Origin: Mayfieldus sp963740555
Lineage (GTDB): Bacteria > Actinomycetota > Thermoleophilia > Solirubrobacterales > 70-9
NCBI GenBank assembly: GCA_963740555.1
Contig: CAVUES010000012.1
Location: forward strand, 190,088-254,087
Length of the DNA: 64,000 nucleotides
Direction: 5' to 3'
Shown here: positions 1 to 7,080 of the stretch, piece by piece
How positions within the stretch are numbered: the stretch's first letter is position 1
Layout of the letters: each line of letters starts with the position of its first letter
Program-made: the position numbers and the translations under genes
The notes under the pieces: model-generated
Database searches by the model: none
Told to the model about the DNA's origin: nothing
Seen by the model: only the letters and a program-made list of their open reading frames with translations

Positions 1-164
1 GCGATCAGCGCCAGCGCCAGTCGCCGGGACCTGTGTGTCGGACGAGGCCGAGCCATCACACGCTTGCTGAGGTTCCAATCGGAACGCAGCGAAGGCATCT
101 TGAGCGATAACACCCGCGGTCTTGCAACGACGCGCCTAGAAGCGATTGAGAGAATCCGCCGCTG

Positions 165-3100
165 ATGTCCGGCTTTCGCCCCGTCGACCCCAAGCAGTCG
201 TTCCCCGAGCTCGAGCTGGGGGTGCTCGACCGATGGCGCGAGCGCGACGTGTTCGCGCGCTCGCTGGCCAACCGCGAGGGTGCCGAGACCTGGAGCTTCT
301 ACGAGGGCCCACCGACCGCCAACGGCCGCCCCGGCTCCCATCACGTGCTGGCGCGGGTCTTCAAAGACATCTACCCCCGCTACAAGACGATGTGCGGCTA
401 CCGAGTGCCGCGCAAAGCTGGCTGGGATTGCCACGGGCTCCCGGTCGAGCTCGAGGTCGAGCGCGAGCTGGGCATCTCCTCCAAGGAGGAGATCGACGCC
501 TTCGGGATCGCGGAGTTCAACCAGCGCTGCCGCGAGTCGGTGTTCCGCTACGTCGACGACTGGCGCGAGCTGACCGAGCGGATCGGCTTCTGGATCGACC
601 TCGACGACGCCTACGTGACCCTGGACAACGACTACATCGAGTCGGTCTGGTGGGCGCTGCGGCGGATCTGGGACGACGGGCGACTGTATGAGGCCTACAA
701 GGTCGTCCCCTACTGCCCGCGCGACGGCACGGCGCTCTCCTCACACGAGGTGGCGCTCGGCTACCACGACGTCGAGGACCCCAGCGTCTACGTCCGCATG
801 CCGGTCCGAGGAACGAGGAACGAGGAACGAGGTACCGGCGCCCCGCTTGAAGATGGCGATTCGCTCCTCATCTGGACCACCACGCCCTGGACCCTGATCA
901 CCAACGCGGCGATCGCCGCCGGCGAGGAGATCACCTACGCAAGGGTGCTTGTCCCGAACCCCGACGCCCCCGGACGCGAAGCGGAGGAGGGGTCGGGCAG
1001 TGAAGTCCTGGTGCTGGCCGAGGGATTGGTCGAGAAGGTGCTCGGCGAAGACGCGGAGGTGCTCGATCGTTTCCCGGGCTCCGATCTCTCCGGTGTCGCC
1101 TACGAGCCGCCCTTCGACTACATCACCGAACATGGGCCGCGCGGCCACACCGTGCTTCTGGGCGACTTCGTCTCCACCGAGGAGGGAACCGGTTTGGTGC
1201 ACACCGCGATCGCCTTCGGAGAGGACGACTTCCGGCTCGGAGAGCAGTACGGAATCACCCTGCAGAACCCGGTCGACCCGCGGGGCCGCTTCGACGAGCG
1301 GATCACCGACTTCAGCGGCCGCTTCGTCAAGGAGGCCGATCCCGACATCGTCGCGGCGTTGAAGGAGAAGGGGCGCCTGCTGCGCGCCGAGACCTACCTG
1401 CACGCATATCCGCACTGCTGGCGCTGCGACACGCCGCTTCTGTACTACGCGAAGTCGAGTTGGTACGTCCGCACCACCGACGTTCGCGACGGGCTGCTGG
1501 CCGGCAACGAGAAAATCAATTGGTACCCGGACCACATCAAGCATGGCCGCTTCGGCAAGTGGCTGGAGAACAACGTCGACTGGGCGCTGTCGCGCGATCG
1601 CTACTGGGGCACCCCGCTGCCGATCTGGGAGTGCGACTCGGCGGGCTGCGAGGAGCGCTTCTGCGCCGGCTCGATCGCCGACCTGCGCGACCAAGGCGTC
1701 GAGCTACCCGACGACCTCCACCGTCCATACATCGACGAGGTGGCATGGGCCTGCGAGGCCGAGGGCTGCGAGGGGACGATGCGCCGCACGCCGGCCGTGA
1801 TCGACGCCTGGTTCGACTCGGGGTCGATGCCGTTCGCGCAGTTTCATCACCCGTTCGAGAACTCCGAGCTCTTCGAGGAGCGCTTCCCGGCCGACTTCAT
1901 CTGCGAGGCGATTGATCAGACCCGCGGCTGGTTCTACACCCTGCACGCGATCTCGACTCTTCTCTTCGAGGGGCCCAGCTACCTCAACTGCGTCTGTCTG
2001 GGGCTGATCCTCGACCCCGAGGGCCAGAAGATGTCGAAGAGCCGCGGCAACGTGGTCGAGCCCGCTGACGTGATCGATCGCCACGGCGCCGACGCGTTTC
2101 GCTGGTACTACTTCGCCTCCCAGCAGCCCTGGACCGGGTATCGGTTCAGTGCCGACACCGTCGGCGAGGCTGTGCGCCAGTTCCTGCTCACGCTCTGGAA
2201 CACCTATGGCTTCTGGGTCCTCTACGCGAACACCGACGGGCTCGGGCCCGACGACTTCCGGCACGGCGCGCATCCCCACGGCGAGACGCACGCAGGGCAC
2301 GCGACCGCGCTCGACCGCTGGGCCGTGTCGCGACTCCAGCACACGATCGAGGTGGTGCGCGAAAGGCTCGACGACTTCGACACCACGCTCTCCGGTCAGG
2401 CGATCGCCGCCTACGTGGACGAGCTCTCGAACTGGTACGTGCGGCTCTCGCGACGGCGCTTCTGGGAGGGCGACCGCAACGCGTTCGCGACCCTGCGGTA
2501 CTGCCTCGTCGAGACCGCGAAGCTGCTCGCCCCGTTCACGCCATTTGTCGCCGACGAGCTCTACACGAACCTCGTCGGCGGGGAGGCCGGGGACTTCGGC
2601 GAGGCGCCCGACTCGGTGCACCTGTGTGACTTTCCGAAGGTCGACCCGTCGCTGGTCGACGTCGAGCTGGAGGCGGGAATGGAGGCGGTGCGCCGCACGG
2701 TGGAGCTGGGCCGCGCCGCCCGCGCCCAGGCAAAGGCAAAGGTCCGCCAGCCACTGCGGCGGGCGGTGATCGTCGCCACCGAGGCCGAGCGTGCCGCGAT
2801 CGAGGCCCAGGCCGATCTCGTCAAGGCGGAGCTGAACGTCAAGGAGCTGGACTTCGTCAGCGAGCAGTCGGAGCTGGTCAGCTACCGCGTGCGTCCCGAT
2901 TACCGGGCCCTGGGGCCGCGGTTCGGGAAGCTGATGCCGCAGGTCGCCGCGGCGGTGGAGTCGCTCGACGCGGCCCACGTCGCCGCCGCGGTCGACGAGG
3001 GGCGGGAGGTCGGCATCGCGATCGACGGCAAGGACCACACCCTCTCGCCGCACGAGGTCTCGCTGGTGATGGAGCCGCTGGAGGGCTACCAGGTGGAGGC

Positions 3101-3407
3101 CGAGGCCGGCCACGCCGTGGCGCTTGCGCTCGAGCTCGACGAGGAGCTTCGCCGCGAGGGCCTGGCGCGCGAGATCGTGCACGCGATCCAGAACGCCCGC
3201 AAGCAGGCCGGTCTCGACGTCGCCGACCGGATCGAGCTACGGCTGGGCGGGGACGGCGAGCTGCTGGAGGTCGCGCGCGAGCACGAGGCCTACGTCGCCG
3301 GCGAGACGCTGGCCACCGAGGTCCACTACGCCGGCGCCGGGCCGGACGTGATCTCGGCGACGATCGATGGACGCGAGCTCAGGATCGGGGTCGTGCGGAG
3401 CGCCTGA
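165..3407 (+). CDS. ileS: Isoleucyl-tRNA synthetase, type 2 (eukaryotic-like), GSHH signature
   Basis: Charges tRNA-Ile with isoleucine in the cytoplasm; class I synthetase of 1080 aa. The N-terminal nucleotide-binding half begins with GPPTANG followed by GSHH at residues 57-60, the position of the class I HIGH signature. The CP1 editing domain follows (WTTTPWTL near residue 245). Cys pairs (CWRC, CDSAGC, CEAEGC) lie in the middle and KMSKS is at 622-626, followed by the helical anticodon-binding domain. The ATG at 165 follows a weak GAGAG Shine-Dalgarno. The 164-base leader shows only a small hairpin (GTTCC/GGAAC, 72-85) and I see no T-box consensus. GSHH instead of HxGH is the swapped motif reported in mupirocin hyper-resistant type 2 IleRS. 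The 3' end overlaps the convergent membrane gene by 29 bases and is partly duplicated at 3943-4015. Confidence 0.97.
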   Translation: MSGFRPVDPKQSFPELELGVLDRWRERDVFARSLANREGAETWSFYEGPPTANGRPGSHHVLARVFKDIYPRYKTMCGYRVPRKAGWDCHGLPVELEVERELGISSKEEIDAFGIAEFNQRCRESVFRYVDDWRELTERIGFWIDLDDAYVTLDNDYIESVWWALRRIWDDGRLYEAYKVVPYCPRDGTALSSHEVALGYHDVEDPSVYVRMPVRGTRNEERGTGAPLEDGDSLLIWTTTPWTLITNAAIAAGEEITYARVLVPNPDAPGREAEEGSGSEVLVLAEGLVEKVLGEDAEVLDRFPGSDLSGVAYEPPFDYITEHGPRGHTVLLGDFVSTEEGTGLVHTAIAFGEDDFRLGEQYGITLQNPVDPRGRFDERITDFSGRFVKEADPDIVAALKEKGRLLRAETYLHAYPHCWRCDTPLLYYAKSSWYVRTTDVRDGLLAGNEKINWYPDHIKHGRFGKWLENNVDWALSRDRYWGTPLPIWECDSAGCEERFCAGSIADLRDQGVELPDDLHRPYIDEVAWACEAEGCEGTMRRTPAVIDAWFDSGSMPFAQFHHPFENSELFEERFPADFICEAIDQTRGWFYTLHAISTLLFEGPSYLNCVCLGLILDPEGQKMSKSRGNVVEPADVIDRHGADAFRWYYFASQQPWTGYRFSADTVGEAVRQFLLTLWNTYGFWVLYANTDGLGPDDFRHGAHPHGETHAGHATALDRWAVSRLQHTIEVVRERLDDFDTTLSGQAIAAYVDELSNWYVRLSRRRFWEGDRNAFATLRYCLVETAKLLAPFTPFVADELYTNLVGGEAGDFGEAPDSVHLCDFPKVDPSLVDVELEAGMEAVRRTVELGRAARAQAKAKVRQPLRRAVIVATEAERAAIEAQADLVKAELNVKELDFVSEQSELVSYRVRPDYRALGPRFGKLMPQVAAAVESLDAAHVAAAVDEGREVGIAIDGKDHTLSPHEVSLVMEPLEGYQVEAEAGHAVALALELDEELRREGLAREIVHAIQNARKQAGLDVADRIELRLGGDGELLEVAREHEAYVAGETLATEVHYAGAGPDVISATIDGRELRIGVVRSA
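808..832 (+). repeat. Heptanucleotide tandem repeat inside ileS (GAGGAAC x 3.6)
   Basis: Three exact GAGGAAC units plus GAGG, in frame, encoding the hydrophilic stretch RGTRNEERGT at about residues 213-222. This lies before the conserved WTTTPWTL segment of the editing domain. Three 7-base units keep the frame (21 bases). Confidence 0.85.
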
Positions 3408-3795
3408 GCTCAAACGCAAGCGTCAGCGCGATCACACCCGTGGCGGCCAGCAGGCCGGCCGTCAGCCCATATGGATAGGCAACGGCAAAGACAAAGAGAA
3501 CGCCGTCGAGCACGAGAACCCGGCTCCACCAGCCGGTTTTCGAGGCGCCTTGCCGTGCCCCCCCGCGGCTCTTTCTGAAGTGCAACAGCCAGGCGATGGC
3601 GGCAAGGACGATGACGACCACGCAGACGGCGACGATGAGTCCGATGAGCAGAAGCGCCACCGCACCCCCCGGGCAGTCGCAGTTGGCCGCGTGGTCGTCG
3701 TGGCCGTTGATCAAGGCGGAGTCGACAACCGCGAGAATCGCCGCGAGGAGGACGGCGGCTGCAAGCGAAAGCCGCTTTGCGTAGGTGAGCGTCAT
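3379..3795 (-). CDS. Small membrane protein, tandem copy 1
   Basis: Unrecognised protein of 138 aa with an N-terminal hydrophobic helix, a small Cys/Asp loop (HAANCDCPGG), a long hydrophobic helix, a basic cytoplasmic loop (KSRGG...KTGWWSR) and one or two further helices, ending in a basic tail. The ATG at 3795 is preceded by a good GGAGGT ribosome site, which decides the start; an open frame continues upstream only because the neighbouring copy is frameshifted into it. It is clearly paralogous to the next gene: AVLLIGL-VA...IAAI-W, then W-K/R-VVLD. It is convergent with ileS and overlaps its end by 29 bases. Function unknown; probably a small inner-membrane protein. Confidence 0.75.
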   Translation of the reverse strand: MTLTYAKRLSLAAAVLLAAILAVVDSALINGHDDHAANCDCPGGAVALLLIGLIVAVCVVVIVLAAIAWLLHFRKSRGGARQGASKTGWWSRVLVLDGVLFVFAVAYPYGLTAGLLAATGVIALTLAFELRRSARPRS

Positions 3796-3942
3796 CCGTC
3801 CTGCACCTCCATCACATGACGCATCAGTCCGCGGACGAACTTTCGGGCTTCCACGTTGGGACGAACACCCGGCTCTGACGGCGGTTTCTCCATGAGGCCT
3901 TATCGGCAAGGCAATTCGTCTACCCAGTACTGCAATCGAGAG

Positions 3943-4015
3943 CGCCGGCCCGGACGTGATCGCGGCGACGATCGAGGGCCGTCCGATCGAGATCGGCGTC
4001 TCCAAGCGCGACTGA
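3943..4015 (+). pseudogene. Duplicated ileS 3' tail (relic)
   Basis: Reads GPDVIAATIEGRPIEIGV and then a stop, matching the true IleRS C-terminus GPDVISATIDGRELRIGV (3335-3407) with scattered substitutions. It lies about 608 bases downstream of the original with membrane copy 1 between them. This is what a tandem duplication of [ileS tail + downstream membrane gene] leaves behind. It has no start of its own. Confidence 0.85.
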
Positions 4016-4022
4016 CCGACGC

Positions 4023-4458
4023 TCAGTGCTCCGAGGGGGAGGCCGCGGCTCGCTGCCGTCGGATCGATCGCATCAGCGAGAAGAGGCAAAAGAGGCCGAT
4101 GAGAACGAGGAAGCCCCGTCAGGTCACCGACGAGAAGAACGGCCAACGTGATCAGGCCGAAGTCCAGGACAACAATCTTCGACCAGCGGCCCGACCTCGG
4201 CTCGGTCACAGTGCCGCGGCATCGATCCGCGAGGAAGATCGCCCAGGCCAGGATGGCCGCGATGACAACCAGCAGTAGAGCGACGAGGAGTCCGATGAGA
4301 AGGACCGCCACCGGCCATACGCCAGGGTTGTCGCCGGTCCCTTTCCAGCCAGCGGCCTCGTCGATGACGATCAGCAACAGATAGACGCCGAGACCGGAGG
4401 CGCCCCAGAAGGAGAGCTTCTTGGCCAAGCGGAGCTTCTTGGTGACCGAATCCGGCAT
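4023..4458 (-). CDS. Small membrane protein, tandem copy 2 (frameshifted)
   Basis: Paralogue of the gene at 3379-3795, about 144 aa, with the same helix-loop-helix-basic loop-helix pattern (WPVAVLLIGLLVALLLVVIA, then RWSKIVVLDFG). The ATG at 4458 follows GGAGGA six bases upstream. One extra base in the C run at 4114-4117 throws the frame; in the corrected frame the protein continues LTGFLVLIGLFCLF, then a basic tail, to a TGA at 4023-4025. In the uncorrected frame it reads through the ileS relic and joins copy 1, giving a spurious 369-residue open frame. Length mod 3 fits a single inserted base. Function unknown. Confidence 0.7.
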
Positions 4459-4532
4459 CTGTCCTCCCGGAATCCCTGCATCGCCCATCGGACGCTTGCC
4501 TGCCCATTCTTTAGATCGGATAGGTTCGACCC

Positions 4533-5450
4533 GTGGGCGACGGCTTCGAGATCACACCCGAGCAGGTCGTCGACGGGGTAAACGAGCGCTACGGGCGCCA
4601 TCCCGGCTACCGCGCGCTGCACGCTAAGGGTGCCTTCTACAAGGCGACCTTCACCGCAAGCTCGGAGGCCAAGGGGCTCACCCGCGCGGCCCACATGCAG
4701 GGCGAGCCGGTCCAAGCAATGGTTCGACTCTCGAACGGCTCCGGCGACCCCAAGTCGAAGGACTACGTTCCCGACGTCCGCGGCATGGCGGTGTCGTTCG
4801 AGCTTCCCGACGGATCGCGAACCGACATCCTCGGCCAGACCGCTCCCAACTTCCCGATCAACACGCCCGAGGGCTTCGTCGAGGTCGTGCAGGCAAACGT
4901 CGCCGGGATCGCCCGCCTTTGGAAGTTCCCGGTCTTTCTCGCCAAGCATCCCGACGCCATACCGGGGTTGCCGGGCAACCTCGCGGCTCTGAAGCCCCCG
5001 GGCAGCTACGCGACCCGCCGCTACTACCCGATCCACGCATTTAAGTGGGTGAACGCGGACGGCGGCGAGCAATTCGTCCGCTACACCTGGATCCCCGTAG
5101 GAGGCGAGGAGACGATCTCGCAGGGCGAGGCCAAGGAATTGGGCGCCGACTACCTACAGGAGGAGATGCTCGAGCGGCTGAAGCATGGCCCGGCTCGCTT
5201 CGAGCTCCAACTCCAGCTGGCTGCCGAAGGCGACCCGACCGACGACCCGCGCAAGAAGTGGCCCGACGATCGCGAGACGGTCTCCGCGGGAATCCTCGAG
5301 ATCACCGAGCGGGACCCCAGCGTCGAGACGGGCGGCGAAATCGTCGTCTTCGACCCGGTCCGGATCACCGACGGGATCGAGCTGTCCGACGACCCGATCC
5401 TCAACTACAGGCCGCGGGCCTATTCGGTTTCGGCCGAACGGCGAAGTTGA
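4533..5450 (+). CDS. Catalase-family heme protein (SrpA-like, small)
   Basis: Small catalase-fold heme protein of 305 aa, the size of the SrpA/small catalase-related group and much shorter than monofunctional catalases. Visible family features are an N-terminal AAH (residue about 54) at the place of the distal catalytic His, followed by VRLSNGSGDP; the mid-region FPINTPEGF; and the C-terminal RxxxY heme-ligand motif, with Arg293 and Tyr297 in YRPRAYSVS. Start is GTG 4533. It is expected to act as a peroxidase or low-activity catalase, or in alkyl/organic hydroperoxide turnover; the exact substrate cannot be read from sequence. It is the last plus-strand gene before the repeat-flanked tautomerase. 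Confidence 0.85.
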   Translation: MGDGFEITPEQVVDGVNERYGRHPGYRALHAKGAFYKATFTASSEAKGLTRAAHMQGEPVQAMVRLSNGSGDPKSKDYVPDVRGMAVSFELPDGSRTDILGQTAPNFPINTPEGFVEVVQANVAGIARLWKFPVFLAKHPDAIPGLPGNLAALKPPGSYATRRYYPIHAFKWVNADGGEQFVRYTWIPVGGEETISQGEAKELGADYLQEEMLERLKHGPARFELQLQLAAEGDPTDDPRKKWPDDRETVSAGILEITERDPSVETGGEIVVFDPVRITDGIELSDDPILNYRPRAYSVSAERRS

Positions 5451-5452
5451 TG

Positions 5453-5508
5453 TGGGCCGCGGCGTTGCGCCGCGGCACTGGCATGTCAGGCGGCGAAGCC
5501 GCCGCAAG
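5453..5508 (+). repeat. Structured inverted-repeat element, left copy
   Basis: A 56-base element with two hairpins: GCCGCGGCG-TTG-CGCCGCGGC (5456-5476) and GGCGGC-GAA-GCCGCC, joined by the linker TGGCATGTCAGGC. The inverted partner lies at 5707-5766 on the other side of the tautomerase gene. Stems differ between copies by paired changes while linker and ends are the same. Confidence 0.85.
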
Positions 5509-5510
5509 GG

Positions 5511-5690
5511 TTAGCGCTTCCGCTCGCCGCCGAAGTACCAGTCGGCGGGAGCGCCGTCGTCGAACTTGACCCAGACGTCCTCGCGCTGCGCCTTGCCGAC
5601 TTCGACCATCGCGTCGGTGACCCGTTTCGCGACTTCCGCCTTCTGCTCGTCGTCGCGGCCTTCGAACCAGTGGATGAGAACGAACGGCAT
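5511..5690 (-). CDS. 4-oxalocrotonate tautomerase-like protein
   Basis: A 59-residue tautomerase-superfamily protein. After Met is Pro2, which becomes the catalytic N-terminal proline once Met is removed. The body follows the 4-OT pattern IHWFEGRDDEQKAEVAKRVT and ends in an acidic/Gly segment DWYFGGE. The start ATG is at 5690 and the TAA at 5511-5513. The physiological substrate is unknown; relatives interconvert enol and keto forms of 2-oxo acids. The gene is boxed between two inverted structured repeats, ending only two bases from the left copy and starting 16 bases from the right copy. Confidence 0.85.
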   Translation of the reverse strand: MPFVLIHWFEGRDDEQKAEVAKRVTDAMVEVGKAQREDVWVKFDDGAPADWYFGGERKR

Positions 5691-5706
5691 CGGGCGACCC
5701 TACTCA

Positions 5707-5766
5707 CTTGCGGCCGGCTTCACCGGCCTGACATGCCACTGCCGCGACACTTTGTGTCGCGGCCCA
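5707..5766 (-). repeat. Structured inverted-repeat element, right copy
   Basis: Read on the minus strand it begins TGGGCCGCGACAC-AAA-GTGTCGCGGC, then the same TGGCATGTCAGGC linker, then GGCCGG-TGAAG-CCGGCC and GCAAG. The first stem is a different sequence from the left copy but equally perfect. It lies in the 5' region of the tautomerase gene. Confidence 0.85.
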
Positions 5767-5784
5767 ACCATTAAGACAAAGCAA

Positions 5785-5808
5785 CGCGCCTCCCCGAAGG
5801 GAGGCGCG
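5785..5808 (-). terminator. Intrinsic terminator of trxA
   Basis: Perfect 10-bp stem CGCGCCTCCC/GGGAGGCGCG with a CGAA loop. On the minus strand it is followed by a T-rich run (TTGCTTTGTCTTAAT), 30 bases beyond the thioredoxin stop. Confidence 0.8.
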
Positions 5809-5839
5809 CCAGGAGGTACCTAACAGGGGGAGAAAGCGT

Positions 5840-6166
5840 TTAGGCGAGTGCCGGCTCCAGCTCGGCCTCGAGGCGGCGCTTGGGCATCGCGCCGATCACC
5901 TTCTTGGCGATCTCGCCGTTCTTGAACAGGATCATGGTGGGGATCGAGAGGACCTCGTAGCGAGCGGATGTCTGCTGGTTCTCGTCCGTGTTGAGGCTGA
6001 CGATCTTGAGGTCGTCGCGCTCGGCGTCGATCTCCTCGAGGATCGGGTGGACGACGCGGCAGGGCCCACACCAGGGCGCCCAGAAGTCGACTAGAACGGC
6101 GCCTTCGGCTTCCAACACCTCTGCCTGGAAGGTCGCATCGGTCACATCGTTGAGCTTGCCTGTCAC
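5840..6166 (-). CDS. trxA: Thioredoxin
   Basis: Cytoplasmic disulfide reductase of 108 aa with the active site WCGPC after VDFWAP, the cis-Pro segment SIPTMILF and the usual thioredoxin-fold length. GTG at 6166 is chosen over upstream starts because GGAGA sits six bases before it and residues before this point (RYTLYSIEQ) look untranslated. It stands alone with its own terminator (5785-5808) and a promoter region with two inverted repeats (6207-6237). Confidence 0.95.
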   Translation of the reverse strand: MTGKLNDVTDATFQAEVLEAEGAVLVDFWAPWCGPCRVVHPILEEIDAERDDLKIVSLNTDENQQTSARYEVLSIPTMILFKNGEIAKKVIGAMPKRRLEAELEPALA

Positions 6167-6206
6167 TTGGGTCTCTCCTACCGGGTCTGTGGTTGCCTGC
6201 TCAATA

Positions 6207-6237
6207 CTATACAAAGTATAGCGCCCCAATATGGCGC
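6207..6237 (-). promoter_or_regulatory. trxA promoter region with two adjacent inverted repeats
   Basis: CTATAC-AAA-GTATAG (6207-6221) is a perfect palindrome containing TATACT on the trxA strand, a good -10 candidate. It abuts GCGCC-N7-GGCGC (6221-6237). No convincing -35 hexamer is seen at 17 bases. The pair could be an operator for a redox or heat-shock regulator; the regulator is not identified. Confidence 0.45.
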
Positions 6238-6269
6238 TTCGGGCGGGCGCAATCGGTGCCAATGGAAGG

Positions 6270-7007
6270 CTATCGGTTGCGGTGGCGCGCAGAACGGTGC
6301 AGCCTCAATCCCGGGACGCGCCAGATCGCTTCGGCGACGATTCCCCGGCTCATCTTCGAGTCGCCGATCCTGCGGTCGCGGAACACGATCGGGACCTCGA
6401 CCACTCGTAGGTCCGCCTCTATCGCGCGGTAGGTCATTTCGACCTGAAACGCGTAGCCCCTCGACGTCACCGAGTCGAGGTCAATCGCCTCCAGCGCCTC
6501 TCGTCGCCAGCACTTGAAGCCGCCGGTCAGGTCACGTGTCCTGATCCCGAGCACGAAGCGGGCATAGGCGCTTCCGCCGCGGCTGACGATGCGCCGCGTC
6601 GGGCCCCATTCGCTGACGCCTCCGCCCGTCACGTAGCGCGAGCCGAGCACCAGGTCCGCTTTTCGGGCCGCGTCGAGGAAGCGCGGCAGATAGGCCGGGT
6701 CGTGCGAGAAGTCGGCGTCCATCTGCACGACCAGGTCCGCTCCCATCTCCAGCGCGTGACGGAAGCCGGCCAGATAGGCGGGCCCGAGTCCCTCCTTCGA
6801 GGGGCGGTGCAGGACCTCGACGTCGTCCCGCTCGGCGGCGAGCCGGTCGGCGATCTCACCGGTCCCGTCCGGCGAGGAGTCGTCGACGATCAGGATCCGG
6901 TGCGCGGCCGGAAGGACCTTGCCTATCGCCTCCACCAGCGCCTCGATGTTGTCGGCCTCGTCGTAGGTCGGCACGACGATCCATACGGACTTCTCCTCCG
7001 CGGCCAT
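6270..7007 (-). CDS. Polyprenol monophosphomannose synthase (GT2)
   Basis: Family 2 glycosyltransferase of 245 aa resembling Ppm1/DPM1, which transfers mannose from GDP-mannose to polyprenyl phosphate at the inner face of the membrane for lipoglycan and glycoprotein synthesis. It opens WIVVPTYDEADNIEAL, with the nucleotide-binding VDDSSPDGTG and metal/sugar motif QMDADFSHDP. Further marks are GSRYVTGGG and DLTGGFKCWR, and RIGDSKMS near the C-terminus. No membrane anchor or fused acyltransferase is present, so this is a single-domain form. The sugar donor is inferred from family resemblance. Confidence 0.88.
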   Translation of the reverse strand: MAAEEKSVWIVVPTYDEADNIEALVEAIGKVLPAAHRILIVDDSSPDGTGEIADRLAAERDDVEVLHRPSKEGLGPAYLAGFRHALEMGADLVVQMDADFSHDPAYLPRFLDAARKADLVLGSRYVTGGGVSEWGPTRRIVSRGGSAYARFVLGIRTRDLTGGFKCWRREALEAIDLDSVTSRGYAFQVEMTYRAIEADLRVVEVPIVFRDRRIGDSKMSRGIVAEAIWRVPGLRLHRSARHRNR

Positions 7008-7080
7008 GGGGCGATGCTATTCGGGGCACCTTTGGCGAAGATAAGCCGGTCGCGAGGCGCGAGCAACTAACTTGCGACCA

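Noticed and set aside
1..164. T-box leader upstream of ileS
   Set aside because: No GGNACC-type T-box sequence or specifier loop is seen; only a 5-bp hairpin occurs.
3379..4488. A 369-residue membrane protein spanning both tandem copies
   Set aside because: The two halves are paralogous and each has its own Shine-Dalgarno and start; the join arises from one extra base at 4114-4117.
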